A DNA stretch of 64,000 bases from Trinickia dabaoshanensis (lineage in GTDB: Bacteria > Pseudomonadota > Gammaproteobacteria > Burkholderiales > Burkholderiaceae). A program made the translations under genes and the position numbers. A model generated the notes under the pieces. That model did not search any database, had not been told where the DNA came from, and saw only the letters and a list, made by a program, of their open reading frames with translations. Of the stretch, positions 10,267-18,017 are shown in pieces; position 1 is the first letter of the stretch; each line of letters begins with the position of its first letter. The stretch spans positions 18,920 to 82,919 of the forward strand of contig NZ_PNYA01000034.1 of NCBI RefSeq assembly GCF_002879885.1, read 5' to 3'.

Positions 10267-11847
10267 TCAGCGGCGCGCGAGCTCGCCGTCGCGCACGCGC
10301 CAAAGACCCAGCGGGTTTTCGTCGCGCAGCGCCACCGGCATGAGTGCCTGGGGCAAATCTTGGTAGCACACCGGGCGCAGGAACCGCTCGATCGCCATAG
10401 CGCCAACCGAGGTCGTGCGCGCATCGGACGTTGCCGGAAATGGGCCGCCGTGCACCATCGCATACGTTACCTCGACGCCCGTCGGAAATCCGTTCGCGAG
10501 AATCCGCCCTACCTTGCGTTCCAGCGTCGGCATGAGCTGCGCCGCGAGCACATAGTCCGCTTCGTCGATGTGCAGCGTAGCCGTCAATTGCCCTTCGAGG
10601 CACTCGGCCACGCGCAGCAGCTCGTCGGCGTCGCGGCATTGCACGATCAGCGAAGCCGGGCCGAAGATTTCGTCCTGCAGGTGCGGGTTCGCGAGAAACT
10701 CGGCCGCGCTCGTCTTGAACAGCGCAGGGCGCCCGGCGCATTGCGCGTCGCTCGCGGCGCCATCGGCCAGGCGCGTGACGCCGGGGCTCTTCGCACGCGC
10801 ATCGATGCCGCTTCGATAAGCCGCCGCAATGCCGGCGGTCAACATCGTTTGGGCGCTTTTCGCTTCGAGCGCGCGGGCGGCGGCATCGACGAATGCGTCC
10901 AATGCCCCACCCTCGATCGCGATCACGAGCCCCGGGTTCGTGCAGAACTGGCCGACGCCGAGCGTCAACGAATCGACGAAACCGCGAGCCAGCGCATCCG
11001 TGCGCGCGCGAAGCGCTGCGGGCAGCACGAACATCGGGTTCACACTGCTCATCTCCGCATAAACGGGAATCGGCTCGCGCCGCGACGCAGCGATGCGCAT
11101 CAGGGCCAAACCGCCGCCGCGCGAACCGGTGAAACCGACCGCCTTGATCGCGGGATGCGCGACGAGGGCCTCGCCGATCGCGTTGCCCGCGCCGATCACG
11201 AGCGAGAACACGCCCTCAGGCAAGCCGAGATCTGCCACCGCTTTTTGAATGACCCGGCCGACCAGTTCGGACGTGCCCAAATGGGCCGGATGCGCTTTGA
11301 CGACGACGGGACACCCGGCCGCCAGCGCCGATGCCGTGTCCCCACCTGCGACCGAAAATGCGAGCGGAAAGTTGCTGGCGCCGAATACGGCTACCGGGCC
11401 GAGCCCGATACGCTGCGCGCGCAAATCGGGGCGCGGCGCCGGCGTACGCTCGGGCATTGCGGAATCGAGCACCGCGCCGCACCAGCGTCCGTCGCGCACG
11501 AGTTGCGCGAAGAGCTTGAGTTGGCCAATCGTGCGTGCGCGCTCGCCTTCGAGGCGGGCCTTGGGCAACGCCGATTCCGCCTGCGCGCGCTCGATGAGCA
11601 TATCGCCCAGCGCGGCGATGTGCTCGGCGATCAGCTCGAGCAACCGTGCACGCGTCTCGAGCGGCGCCGCCCTGAACGGATCGAAGGCCGCGGCCGCCAA
11701 TGCGCACGCGCGCTCCACCTCGGCCACGCCGCCCATTCCGAAGGACGGTTCGATCTCGGCGTTACGCGCGGGATCGAACGCACGCATCGTTCCTTGCGTC
11801 CCTCTTACCGAAGACGCGCCCAACAACATCTCGCCAGCAATGCGCAT
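10267..11847 (-). CDS. 2-oxoglutarate semialdehyde (2,5-dioxovalerate) dehydrogenase
   Basis: A 526-residue aldehyde dehydrogenase of the alpha-ketoglutaric semialdehyde type, which makes 2-oxoglutarate with NAD(P)+. It has [20 protein letters not shown], the cofactor loop [14 protein letters not shown], the general-base region [15 protein letters not shown], and the catalytic cysteine in [15 protein letters not shown]. The GARTFNPA-like opening of the family is replaced by [18 protein letters not shown]. It lies 19 bases downstream of the DHDPS-family gene and 56 bases upstream of the dehydratase gene. These three reactions together form a Weimberg-type route from a 2-keto-3-deoxy sugar acid to the TCA cycle. 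Confidence 0.88.
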   Translation of the reverse strand: MRIAGEMLLGASSVRGTQGTMRAFDPARNAEIEPSFGMGGVAEVERACALAAAAFDPFRAAPLETRARLLELIAEHIAALGDMLIERAQAESALPKARLEGERARTIGQLKLFAQLVRDGRWCGAVLDSAMPERTPAPRPDLRAQRIGLGPVAVFGASNFPLAFSVAGGDTASALAAGCPVVVKAHPAHLGTSELVGRVIQKAVADLGLPEGVFSLVIGAGNAIGEALVAHPAIKAVGFTGSRGGGLALMRIAASRREPIPVYAEMSSVNPMFVLPAALRARTDALARGFVDSLTLGVGQFCTNPGLVIAIEGGALDAFVDAAARALEAKSAQTMLTAGIAAAYRSGIDARAKSPGVTRLADGAASDAQCAGRPALFKTSAAEFLANPHLQDEIFGPASLIVQCRDADELLRVAECLEGQLTATLHIDEADYVLAAQLMPTLERKVGRILANGFPTGVEVTYAMVHGGPFPATSDARTTSVGAMAIERFLRPVCYQDLPQALMPVALRDENPLGLWRVRDGELARR

Positions 11848-11866
11848 AGTCGCCCGTCCCTACTCG

Positions 11867-12805
11867 TCAAGCGCCGTTTGCGGCACGCAAGGCTTGCTCG
11901 AACGCGAGCAATGCCTGGGCCGCGGCGCGCACCGCGTCGTGGTGCTGCTTCGGCGTTTCGCTGAGCAAAGGCAGAATCGCGCCCATATCGGCCACGCCCG
12001 AGAACGTCACGGCGTCATGCAACACGCGGATCAACGAGATGTCGTCACGCAACGTTTCGAGCGGCATGAACGCATCGTAGAGGCGCTGTGCATCGGCGGC
12101 ACGCGACTCGCGCACGGCGCGCATGAGTTCGGTCACGGCGCGCGAGGCGATACAGCCCGAGCCCGTCGTCCAGGCGGCCAAGCCGAAATCGCGCAGATGG
12201 ATGACGGCCGGGCGCTCGCCCATGCCCGATACGACACGCGCCGGATTCACGCTTTGCAGCAGACGGCGCAGATACGGATCGTTCGACGGATCGTCGCGCT
12301 CGATCGCATATTTCACGGCGGAGAGCGTGCCACGGTCGACGAGCCGCGCGAGCGTATCGACGTCGACGTATTGCTCGCTTTTCACATACAGCGTGAGGGG
12401 AATGCCCGCCGTATCGGCGATGCGCGTAAGCCCCGACTCGACGCCGGCCGGCGTCGCGAAGTTCGCGAACGGCAGCACCATCGCCGTTCGGTAGGACGTC
12501 TGCGCGAGGATGCGGGCTTGATCGAGCATCTTGCCGTAGTCCGGGCCGATCGACGGAATCACACGGGTACCCGGTGCGGCGCTCTCGGCGAGCATGTCGA
12601 GCAATTCGCGATATTCGCTCACGGCGACGTGATAGAAGTTCGCGTTGCCGCCGTACAGCAGCGTGGTGACGCCGCCGGCTTCGATATGGCGAATCAGCTT
12701 TCGGTTTTCGGCGACATCGATCGACAAATCGGCGCGGCGCGCAAGCGGGGGCACCGCCATCACGGACGAGGCGAATTCGCTCTCGACAAGTGGGGACACG
12801 TTCAT
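11867..12805 (-). CDS. Dihydrodipicolinate synthase-family lyase/dehydratase
   Basis: A 312-residue TIM-barrel enzyme of the DHDPS/N-acetylneuraminate lyase family. Recognisable points are GGVTTLLYGGNANFYHV near the N-terminus, the catalytic Tyr region (PLTLYVKSEQYVDVDTL), the Schiff-base lysine in LSAVKYAIERDDPSNDPY, and SGMGERPAVIHLRDFGL. By context it should convert a 2-keto-3-deoxy sugar acid towards 2-oxoglutarate semialdehyde, or cleave it as an aldolase. It does not closely resemble either KdgD or the Azospirillum keto-deoxyarabonate dehydratase as I remember them, so the exact reaction is open. First gene of its operon; the upstream gap carries a TNGTNNNACNA operator. Confidence 0.75.
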   Translation of the reverse strand: MNVSPLVESEFASSVMAVPPLARRADLSIDVAENRKLIRHIEAGGVTTLLYGGNANFYHVAVSEYRELLDMLAESAAPGTRVIPSIGPDYGKMLDQARILAQTSYRTAMVLPFANFATPAGVESGLTRIADTAGIPLTLYVKSEQYVDVDTLARLVDRGTLSAVKYAIERDDPSNDPYLRRLLQSVNPARVVSGMGERPAVIHLRDFGLAAWTTGSGCIASRAVTELMRAVRESRAADAQRLYDAFMPLETLRDDISLIRVLHDAVTFSGVADMGAILPLLSETPKQHHDAVRAAAQALLAFEQALRAANGA

Positions 12806-12867
12806 GGGGCCTCGAAACGAGTGTTTTGATGACTGACAGGCCGGACGGTATCACTGCAAAATCCATC

Positions 12868-12878
12868 TTGTCAAACAA
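12868..12878. promoter_or_regulatory. Candidate GntR/FadR-type operator of the dehydratase operon
   Basis: TTGTCAAACAA matches TNGTNNNACNA exactly and has the same form as the site at 6863-6873. On the reverse strand it overlaps a TTGACA box followed 17 bases later by ATACCG, a plausible promoter for the operon that starts at 12805. A second TGAC/GTCA dyad lies just beside it (TGACGAGCTTGTCA, about 12882-12895). The remainder of the gap up to copC is AT-rich and has no gene. Confidence 0.5.
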
Positions 12879-13077
12879 CATTGACGAGCTTGTCATGCCA
12901 TTGACTAAACAAGCTCGCCCTCAGATCGACGTCACAGCCCCCGCCAAATGGTCATCGCTTGCCACCGAACCGCTGCAAGCTATCGTTTATGAGGTTTGAC
13001 AACTATAAACTTGCATAACGAAAGCTTGTGCGCGTGGGCGCGGCTGCGCCGGGCCTGCCGCGTCTCGCTCACGCGGG

Positions 13078-13452
13078 TCATTTCACGACGAAGGCGTAAT
13101 GTCCTTGCGTGCGGTGGCCGTCCGCGGCCACCGCCACCCACGCGACCGTGTACACGCCGGGTTTGAGCGTCCCGAGCGCCACCGTCATATGCTTTTTGTC
13201 GTTCGGGTCGACGCCCGACTTGCCGTTCGTGCTATCGGCTCCGGTCGCGTCGGTCACTTTGATCGAGCTGAACGCGGGCTCCAATGCGTCGTCGAACTCG
13301 ATCGATACTTGTTTCGTATCCGTGCCCACGCTTTGGCCGGCGCCCGGTGTCTGCTGTTTCGGATGAGCGTGAGCGCTCGCCCATTGCGAGCACGCCAGCA
13401 GCAATGCGGCCGCGAAAATCCGCGTGCACAGCGAAGTCGATGATGTTTTCAT
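13078..13452 (-). CDS. copC: CopC domain-containing copper resistance protein
   Basis: A 124-residue periplasmic protein with a signal peptide ending ASA, so the mature chain begins HAHPKQQ. CopC proteins are seven-stranded beta-barrels that bind copper through an N-terminal His and later residues. Here the family signatures are VSIEFDDALEPAFSSIKVTD, TLKPGVYTVAWVAVAADGHR and the closing TQGHYAFVV. Length is normal for single-domain CopC. It lies beside a truncated outer-membrane gene and a DUF2946 gene, a grouping typical of copper-linked clusters in Burkholderia. No CopD partner is present. Confidence 0.88.
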   Translation of the reverse strand: MKTSSTSLCTRIFAAALLLACSQWASAHAHPKQQTPGAGQSVGTDTKQVSIEFDDALEPAFSSIKVTDATGADSTNGKSGVDPNDKKHMTVALGTLKPGVYTVAWVAVAADGHRTQGHYAFVVK

Positions 13453-13467
13453 GGTTCGAATCCGAAG

Positions 13468-13899
13468 TTAGAACAACGGCTTACCGAGGGAACCCGGGAA
13501 TACGTCGTCGAAAAATAGATGGGCTTGCAGCAATACGCCGGTATGCGTTCCGCTGGCGCGATTCACGGGGATCTGCGCCTCGATGCCGAACTGGCCAAAG
13601 CGATTCGTCCATAGCAAGCCGGGATTGATGGTACCCGTCGTTTGTCCCGAACAAGCGCCGGCGGTACACGTGCTCATCGGAAATTCGACGACCGGAATCA
13701 AGTTCGAGAGCGGCTGCGGCAGATGCAAGTCTTTCACCTGCGACTGCAAGTACGGGATGCTGTATTGCAGCGTCAGCCCCCAACCGAACGAATTCGGTCC
13801 GTTGTCCGAGGTCGCGGTGGTGATGTTCAGGCCGAATTGCCGGCGCGATTCGCGCGCACGGCGACACCGCGGCGCTCGTGGGCCGCGGAAACGTTCCGG
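13468..13899 (-). pseudogene. 5'-truncated outer-membrane/periplasmic protein gene
   Basis: The reverse frame ending at 13468 reads through FGLNITTATSDNGPNSFGWG, LTLQYSIPYLQSQVKDL, PVVEFPMSTCTAGACSGQT and FGQFGIEAQIPVNRASGTHT and ends FFDDVFPGSLGKPLF. The alternating pattern and the Phe ending suggest the last strands of a beta-barrel outer-membrane protein. No start codon with a signal peptide precedes it: upstream of about residue 20 the frame becomes Arg-rich and stops at about 13900, a few bases from the DUF2946 stop. The simplest reading is that a deletion removed the N-terminal half. A short TTG-initiated fragment (13749) is unlikely to be functional. The identification as a barrel remnant is inferred. 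Confidence 0.55.
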
Positions 13900-13906
13900 T
13901 CAAGAC

Positions 13907-14311
13907 TCAGGAAACGGCGGGAGGGGCGCGCGGTTGCGCCGTATAAACGCGCTCCGCGTGCCAAGGCACGGCCGCCGATGCGACATGGGCGGCCTTCGCC
14001 GCGGCGAAGGCGGGAACGACGCGCGGCGTCAACCCGGGCAGCAACGGAAGATGCGCGAAAAAGCCGCAATAGCCGCATGCCTGCCCATGTTCAAACGTAT
14101 CGTGCCGATGAGATCCGCCTGCGCCGGCGTAATGCGCATGATGGGCGTAATGGGCCGCACCCTGCCGCGCCCCGCATTCGACGTAGGACGATTGCTCGAT
14201 GCTCGTGCGCGAGATGAGCACCTGAGAGATCGGCGGCGCGAGCACGGTCAGCCAGATTGCAAGCAATCCGAGCAGCGTACCGAGCTTTTGCAATCGGCGA
14301 TCGAGCATCAT
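13907..14311 (-). CDS. DUF2946 family protein
   Basis: A protein of about 134 residues with one N-terminal hydrophobic segment (LGTLLGLLAIWLTVLAPPISQ), a His-rich middle (AHHAHYAGAGGSHRHDTFEH) and a CGYCGFFAHLPLLPG motif, as in DUF2946 proteins. These are small, possibly metal-binding membrane or periplasmic proteins found beside copper transport genes; their biochemical role is not established. The start chosen is the ATG pair at 14311/14308 that gives MLDRRLQKLGT; the longer open frame is Arg-rich and unlikely. Its stop abuts the truncated gene on the left, consistent with a deletion immediately downstream. Confidence 0.75.
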   Translation of the reverse strand: MMLDRRLQKLGTLLGLLAIWLTVLAPPISQVLISRTSIEQSSYVECGARQGAAHYAHHAHYAGAGGSHRHDTFEHGQACGYCGFFAHLPLLPGLTPRVVPAFAAAKAAHVASAAVPWHAERVYTAQPRAPPAVS

Positions 14312-14472
14312 CGGGCGCGCAGCGCACGCAAAGGGAATCCAAACCGCTCGATTATCGGCGACGCCGCCCGGACCGTACAAGGCGGCTGCGACAATCCGCC
14401 GGAGGGGCGGCGCAACGTAAAGGCCGCGTCGCACCGGGCGTACAATCGCGCCACTTCGATTCGACGCATGCC

Positions 14473-15174
14473 ATGGACCTCGAAAGCATTCTCTTCAAAC
14501 AAGGCTTCGGCTCACGCCGCCAATGCCGCGCGTTGATTGCCGAGGGGCGCGTCACGGTCGCCGGCACCGTATGCACCGAGGCGCATACCGACTTCGCCCT
14601 CGACGATCTAACGTTCGACGTCGACGGCACCGAGTGGCGCTACCGCGAGCGCGCCTACTTGATGTTGAACAAGCCGTCCGGTTACGAATGCTCGCGCGAT
14701 CCGCAACACCATTTGAGCGTGTTTGCGTTGCTGCCGCCGCCATTGGCCGCGCGCGGGGTTCAATGTGTCGGCCGGCTCGACGAGGACACGACCGGGCTAT
14801 TGCTGCTCTCCGACGACGGTCAGTTCGTTCACGCTCATACATCCCCGAAGCGCAAGGTGCCGAAGACCTATCTCGCGACGACGCGCCACGCGCTCGACGA
14901 GCACCAACTGCAAGCGCTGCGCGACGGCGTGCTGCTGCATGGAGAAAAGGCGCCGATCGCGGCGGCTGGCGCGAGCATCCGCGGCGAGAAGCTGCTCGAG
15001 ATTACCGTCAACGAAGGCAAGTATCACCAAGTCAAGCGCATGATCGCGGCGGCAGGCAACCGCTGCGAGGCACTGCATCGGGAGAAGATCGGCTCGCTCG
15101 CGCTACCGGCAACGCTTGCGCCGGGCGCATGGCAGTGGCTCGACGACGAAGCCTTGCGCGCACTGCGCGGTTGA
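14473..15174 (+). CDS. rsuA: 16S rRNA pseudouridine synthase, RsuA type
   Basis: A 233-residue protein with an N-terminal S4 RNA-binding domain (SILFKQGFGSRRQCRALIAE) and a catalytic domain holding the RsuA/RluB/E/F signature GRLDEDTTGLLLLSDDG, whose Asp is the catalytic residue. It is followed by PKTYLATTRH and EGKYHQVKRMIAAAGN, which match RsuA best. Expected to make one pseudouridine in small-subunit rRNA (U516 in E. coli). ATG at 14473 gives the normal family start. It stands alone, divergent from the DUF2946 gene. Confidence 0.9.
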   Translation: MDLESILFKQGFGSRRQCRALIAEGRVTVAGTVCTEAHTDFALDDLTFDVDGTEWRYRERAYLMLNKPSGYECSRDPQHHLSVFALLPPPLAARGVQCVGRLDEDTTGLLLLSDDGQFVHAHTSPKRKVPKTYLATTRHALDEHQLQALRDGVLLHGEKAPIAAAGASIRGEKLLEITVNEGKYHQVKRMIAAAGNRCEALHREKIGSLALPATLAPGAWQWLDDEALRALRG

Positions 15175-15386
15175 CCGGGCGTGGTGCGCCCCTGCGCCGG
15201 GCGCCGATGCATGGGTCCCCGCGCCGCCCGAACTGTGCGCCGGCGCACACCTAATCCGAAGGAATCCTCGATATCGGGTCGCCCCCCTATGGGGCCCGCC
15301 CGGTCCCACCCCTATACTGCCTCTAACGAACAAATGAGGATCGCCCGCGCGAATCCGATCAAGAGACAGTTGGAGGGAGGTGTGTC

Positions 15387-15575
15387 GTGGCCATTCATAG
15401 CACGCTCGAGATTTCGTACGGGACGCTCGTGTTCGCGGCGCTCGGTGCAATCCTCATCGGCGCATTGCTGACGGTGATGCACGTCAAGCGCCGCTACCAT
15501 CCGAACCTGATCGGCGCTTTGCTTGGTGCCCTGCTGTGCTTCTTGCTGCTCGAGGCGCTGCCCGCGCTCATTTAA
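15387..15575 (+). CDS. Small two-helix membrane protein of unknown function
   Basis: A 62-residue protein with a GTG start at 15387 and a very strong ribosome site, GGAGGGAGG, at 15372-15380. It has two hydrophobic helices (FAALGAILIGALLTVM and LIGALLGALLCFLLLEALPAL) joined by the basic loop HVKRRYHP, so it should sit as a hairpin in the inner membrane with both ends outside the cytoplasm. A TATACT box at about 15312-15317 could be its -10 element. No family was recognised. Its last eight bases overlap the end of the convergent epimerase gene. Ribosome-site strength and composition support a real gene. Confidence 0.65.
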   Translation: MAIHSTLEISYGTLVFAALGAILIGALLTVMHVKRRYHPNLIGALLGALLCFLLLEALPALI

Positions 15576-16635
15576 CGGACCGAAGTCCGCGTAAGAAGTC
15601 GTCGACCGTCGGATAGCGCAACGTCGCGCCCAATTCGCGCTTGAGCCGCACGTTCGACAAACGCCGCGATTCGCGCATGAACGACAGCGTCGCGGGATCG
15701 AGACTGCGCTGGGCCGCCTCGCGTGTGACACGCGGCACGCGCGGCAGGCCGAACGCATCGGCCACGCGGTCGAAATAAGCCCCCATCTTCAGCACGGTGT
15801 CGTCGCAGGCGTGGACGACACGCCCGATGCGTCCGCGCACCGCGACGCGCAGCATGATCGCGGCCAGGTCGTCGGCATGAATGTGGTTCGTGTAGACGTC
15901 CTCGTCCTCGAGCAGCGCCGGCTTGCGTTGCTCGATCCGCGCGAGCGGCAGGCGCTCGCGCGCGTAAATGCCCGGAATGCGCACGATGCTCGCCGCGACA
16001 GCGCCGCGCGCGCTCGCTTGCCTGAGTTGGCGCTCGGCCGCCACGCGTCGTTTCGCGCGAGCGTTCGCGGGCCTGACCGGCCGCGTCTCGTCGATGAAAG
16101 CACCGGCACAATCGCCGTACACGCCCGACGTACTCGCATAGACGAGCCGTAACCGCGCGCCGGGCCATGCCGTCGAAAACGCCTCGGGTACAATACGGCG
16201 TTTAGACCGCACGCCCACGCCAGGCGCAAATCGGCTCGGCTCCAATGGATCACGGGCCGCTTGCCGAAGGTGGCGCAGCCGCCCTTCGGCCGGCGCGGCG
16301 AGGCGAGCCGGGCGGTGCCGCCAGCGTCGCCCGAGCGCCGCGATCAGCGCCCGGGTGCGCGGATCGTCGTTGCCGTGCGGCGGCGGCGGCGCAAGATGCA
16401 GTACGGTAGGCGCAAGCCCCGCGAGTCTTCGCAACGTGCGCGGGGTGTCGAGGTCGCCGACGATCGGTGTCAAGCCTTCGGCGCGCAGTACGCCGGCACG
16501 CTCGGCGCGTGTGGTCAGCGCGATGACGCGCGCGGGCACCGAGCGGGCGAGCAAGCGCCGCGCGCAGCGTAGTCCGACATCGCCGCATCCGACGATGAGC
16601 ACGCGGGGCCGGCGCAAGATTCGTGTGGCGTTCAT
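15568..16635 (-). CDS. NAD(P)-dependent epimerase/dehydratase family protein (YeeZ-like)
   Basis: A 355-residue Rossmann-fold protein of the extended SDR group. The nucleotide motif is VLIVGCGDVGLRCARRLL at residues 12-29, the active-site serine strand is RLVYASTSGVYGDCAG near 163-178, and a substrate-side segment is VRIPGIYARERLPLARIE. Start ATG at 16635. Residues about 103-159 form an Arg- and Pro-rich insert between the first and second halves of the Rossmann fold, where related proteins have a short loop. The insert keeps the frame open. No function beyond NAD(P)-dependent oxidoreductase or epimerase can be assigned. Divergent from the ferredoxin-reductase gene. Confidence 0.75.
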   Translation of the reverse strand: MNATRILRRPRVLIVGCGDVGLRCARRLLARSVPARVIALTTRAERAGVLRAEGLTPIVGDLDTPRTLRRLAGLAPTVLHLAPPPPHGNDDPRTRALIAALGRRWRHRPARLAAPAEGRLRHLRQAARDPLEPSRFAPGVGVRSKRRIVPEAFSTAWPGARLRLVYASTSGVYGDCAGAFIDETRPVRPANARAKRRVAAERQLRQASARGAVAASIVRIPGIYARERLPLARIEQRKPALLEDEDVYTNHIHADDLAAIMLRVAVRGRIGRVVHACDDTVLKMGAYFDRVADAFGLPRVPRVTREAAQRSLDPATLSFMRESRRLSNVRLKRELGATLRYPTVDDFLRGLRSVK

Positions 16636-16712
16636 GTGCGCGCATTGTAGCGGTCCGCCGCCGCACGCGCTTCGGCCCAAGATTTTTTCGCTTTTTTCGT
16701 TTCCATCGAGCT

Positions 16713-17744
16713 ATGGCATACAACGTGACCCTCCGGCAAAGCGGCCGGCAGTTTCAAGTAGAACCCGACGAACCCGTACTCGTCGCCGCGCTGCGCCAAG
16801 GCGTAGGCGTCCCCTACGGCTGCAAGAACGGCGCATGCGGCTCGTGCAAGGGCGAGGTCGTGTCGGGCCAGGTCGAGCAACGCTCGCATTCGTCATCGGC
16901 ATTATCGAACGACGAGAAAACGCGCGGCATGGCGCTGTTTTGCTGCGCCACGGCTCAGTCCGATCTCGTCATCGACGTGCGCGAGATCGCGGGCGTCGGC
17001 GATGTCCAGGTCAAAAAATTGCCGTGCCGCGTGAACGCGCTCGAGCGCCGCGCCGACGACGTCATCGTGCTGAAGCTGCAATTGCCCGCGAACGAGCGGC
17101 TGCAATATCTCGCCGGACAGTACATCGAGTTCATTTTGAAGGACGGCAAGCGCCGTAGCTACTCGATGGCGAGCGCGCCGAACGACGAAGGTCCGGTCGA
17201 GCTGCATATCCGCCACATGCCCGGGGGCCTCTTCACCGACCACGTTTTCAATACGATGAAGGAGCGCGAAATCCTGCGCTTCGAAGGCCCGCTCGGCACC
17301 TTCTTCCTGCGCGAGGATTCCGATAAGCCTATCGTCCTGTTGGCCTCGGGCACGGGTTTCGCGCCGATCAAGGCCATCGCCGAGCACGCGTTTTTCAAGA
17401 ACATCGATCGGCCGATCACGCTTTACTGGGGCGCGCGCCGCAAGAAAGATCTGTACATGCTCGAGCTCGCGGAAAGCTGGGCGCAAGCTCACCCGAACTT
17501 CAAGTTCGTCCCCGTGCTGTCCGAGCCCGATCCGAGTGACGACTGGACGGGCCGGACCGGTTTCGTGCATCGCGCCGTGATCGAAGACTTGCCCGATTTG
17601 TCGGCCTACCAGGTGTACGCGTGCGGCGCGCCGGTCATGGTCGAATCGGCCTTGCGCGATTTCACCGCGCACCACGGCCTGCCGGCCGAAGAGTTTTACG
17701 CCGATTCGTTCACGAGCGAAGCCGATCTCGTCAACGCGGTCTGA
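16713..17744 (+). CDS. Ferredoxin-NAD(P)H reductase fusion (CDP-6-deoxy-glucoseen reductase/AscD-like)
   Basis: A 343-residue flavo-iron-sulfur oxidoreductase. An N-terminal plant-type 2Fe-2S domain carries CKNGACGSCKGEV and a later FCCATAQSDL (four cluster cysteines). It is followed by an FAD domain with RSYSMASAPND and an NAD(P) domain with VLLASGTGFAPIKAIAE and YACGAPVMVESALRDF near the C-terminus. This architecture passes electrons from NAD(P)H to a partner enzyme. Annotation pipelines usually name the betaproteobacterial form after AscD of deoxysugar synthesis, but no deoxysugar genes are nearby, so the real partner is unknown. ATG at 16713 gives MAYNVTLRQSG. Confidence 0.85.
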   Translation: MAYNVTLRQSGRQFQVEPDEPVLVAALRQGVGVPYGCKNGACGSCKGEVVSGQVEQRSHSSSALSNDEKTRGMALFCCATAQSDLVIDVREIAGVGDVQVKKLPCRVNALERRADDVIVLKLQLPANERLQYLAGQYIEFILKDGKRRSYSMASAPNDEGPVELHIRHMPGGLFTDHVFNTMKEREILRFEGPLGTFFLREDSDKPIVLLASGTGFAPIKAIAEHAFFKNIDRPITLYWGARRKKDLYMLELAESWAQAHPNFKFVPVLSEPDPSDDWTGRTGFVHRAVIEDLPDLSAYQVYACGAPVMVESALRDFTAHHGLPAEEFYADSFTSEADLVNAV

Positions 17745-17780
17745 CGAGACGAAAATGCGACAGCCGATGCGGCACTGTCA

Positions 17781-17809
17781 TTGCATCGACACGCACGCTG
17801 TCGTATTCT
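17781..17809 (+). promoter_or_regulatory. Sigma-70-type promoter upstream of the argD leader
   Basis: TTGCAT (17781-17786) and TATTCT (17804-17809) are separated by exactly 17 bases. The expected transcription start is near 17816. It lies after the stop of the reductase gene and 200 bases before argD, so it should drive the leader RNA and, on readthrough, argD. Confidence 0.55.
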
Positions 17810-17815
17810 TGCGCC

Positions 17816-17974
17816 CATGAACCGCAAGCTACCCGCCCTCCGACGTCGCCGCTCGCTCCCCGCCAGGGAAGCCGTCGGCTCGTAGCGGACGCGCGCCTCG
17901 CCAGCAATCGGCAGCAAGCAGGCAAGCGCGTAATCGGTCAAAACCGCAAAGCCACGGACTACCGTGGCTTTTTT
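17816..17974 (+). ncRNA. Structured leader RNA or small RNA ending in an intrinsic terminator, upstream of argD
   Basis: The predicted transcript begins at the promoter above and ends at a terminator with stem GCCACGG/CCGTGGC and a U-tract (17951-17974), 44 bases before the argD start. In between, GCTAC and GTAGC enclose CCGACG and CGTCGG, giving an extended nested stem. A 22-codon reading frame (17817-17885) contains six arginines, including LRRRR, but begins at the predicted transcript start and lacks a ribosome site. The RNA may be an attenuator for argD, a free small RNA, or simply the end of the upstream transcription unit; sequence alone does not decide. Confidence 0.4.
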
Positions 17975-18017
17975 CATTTCCCGCTCACCTTTCCTTCACT
18001 TATCGCGGAGCCGTGCC

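Noticed and set aside
13481..13903. Reverse frame beginning TGTFPRPTSAAVSP considered as a protein
   Set aside because: It is one base out of step with the frame that shows beta-barrel-like sequence, and lacks domain features.
17817..17885. 22-codon Arg-rich peptide considered as a confirmed gene
   Set aside because: The ATG sits at the predicted transcript start with no ribosome site, and Arg runs are common in GC-rich DNA; kept only as part of the leader hypothesis.
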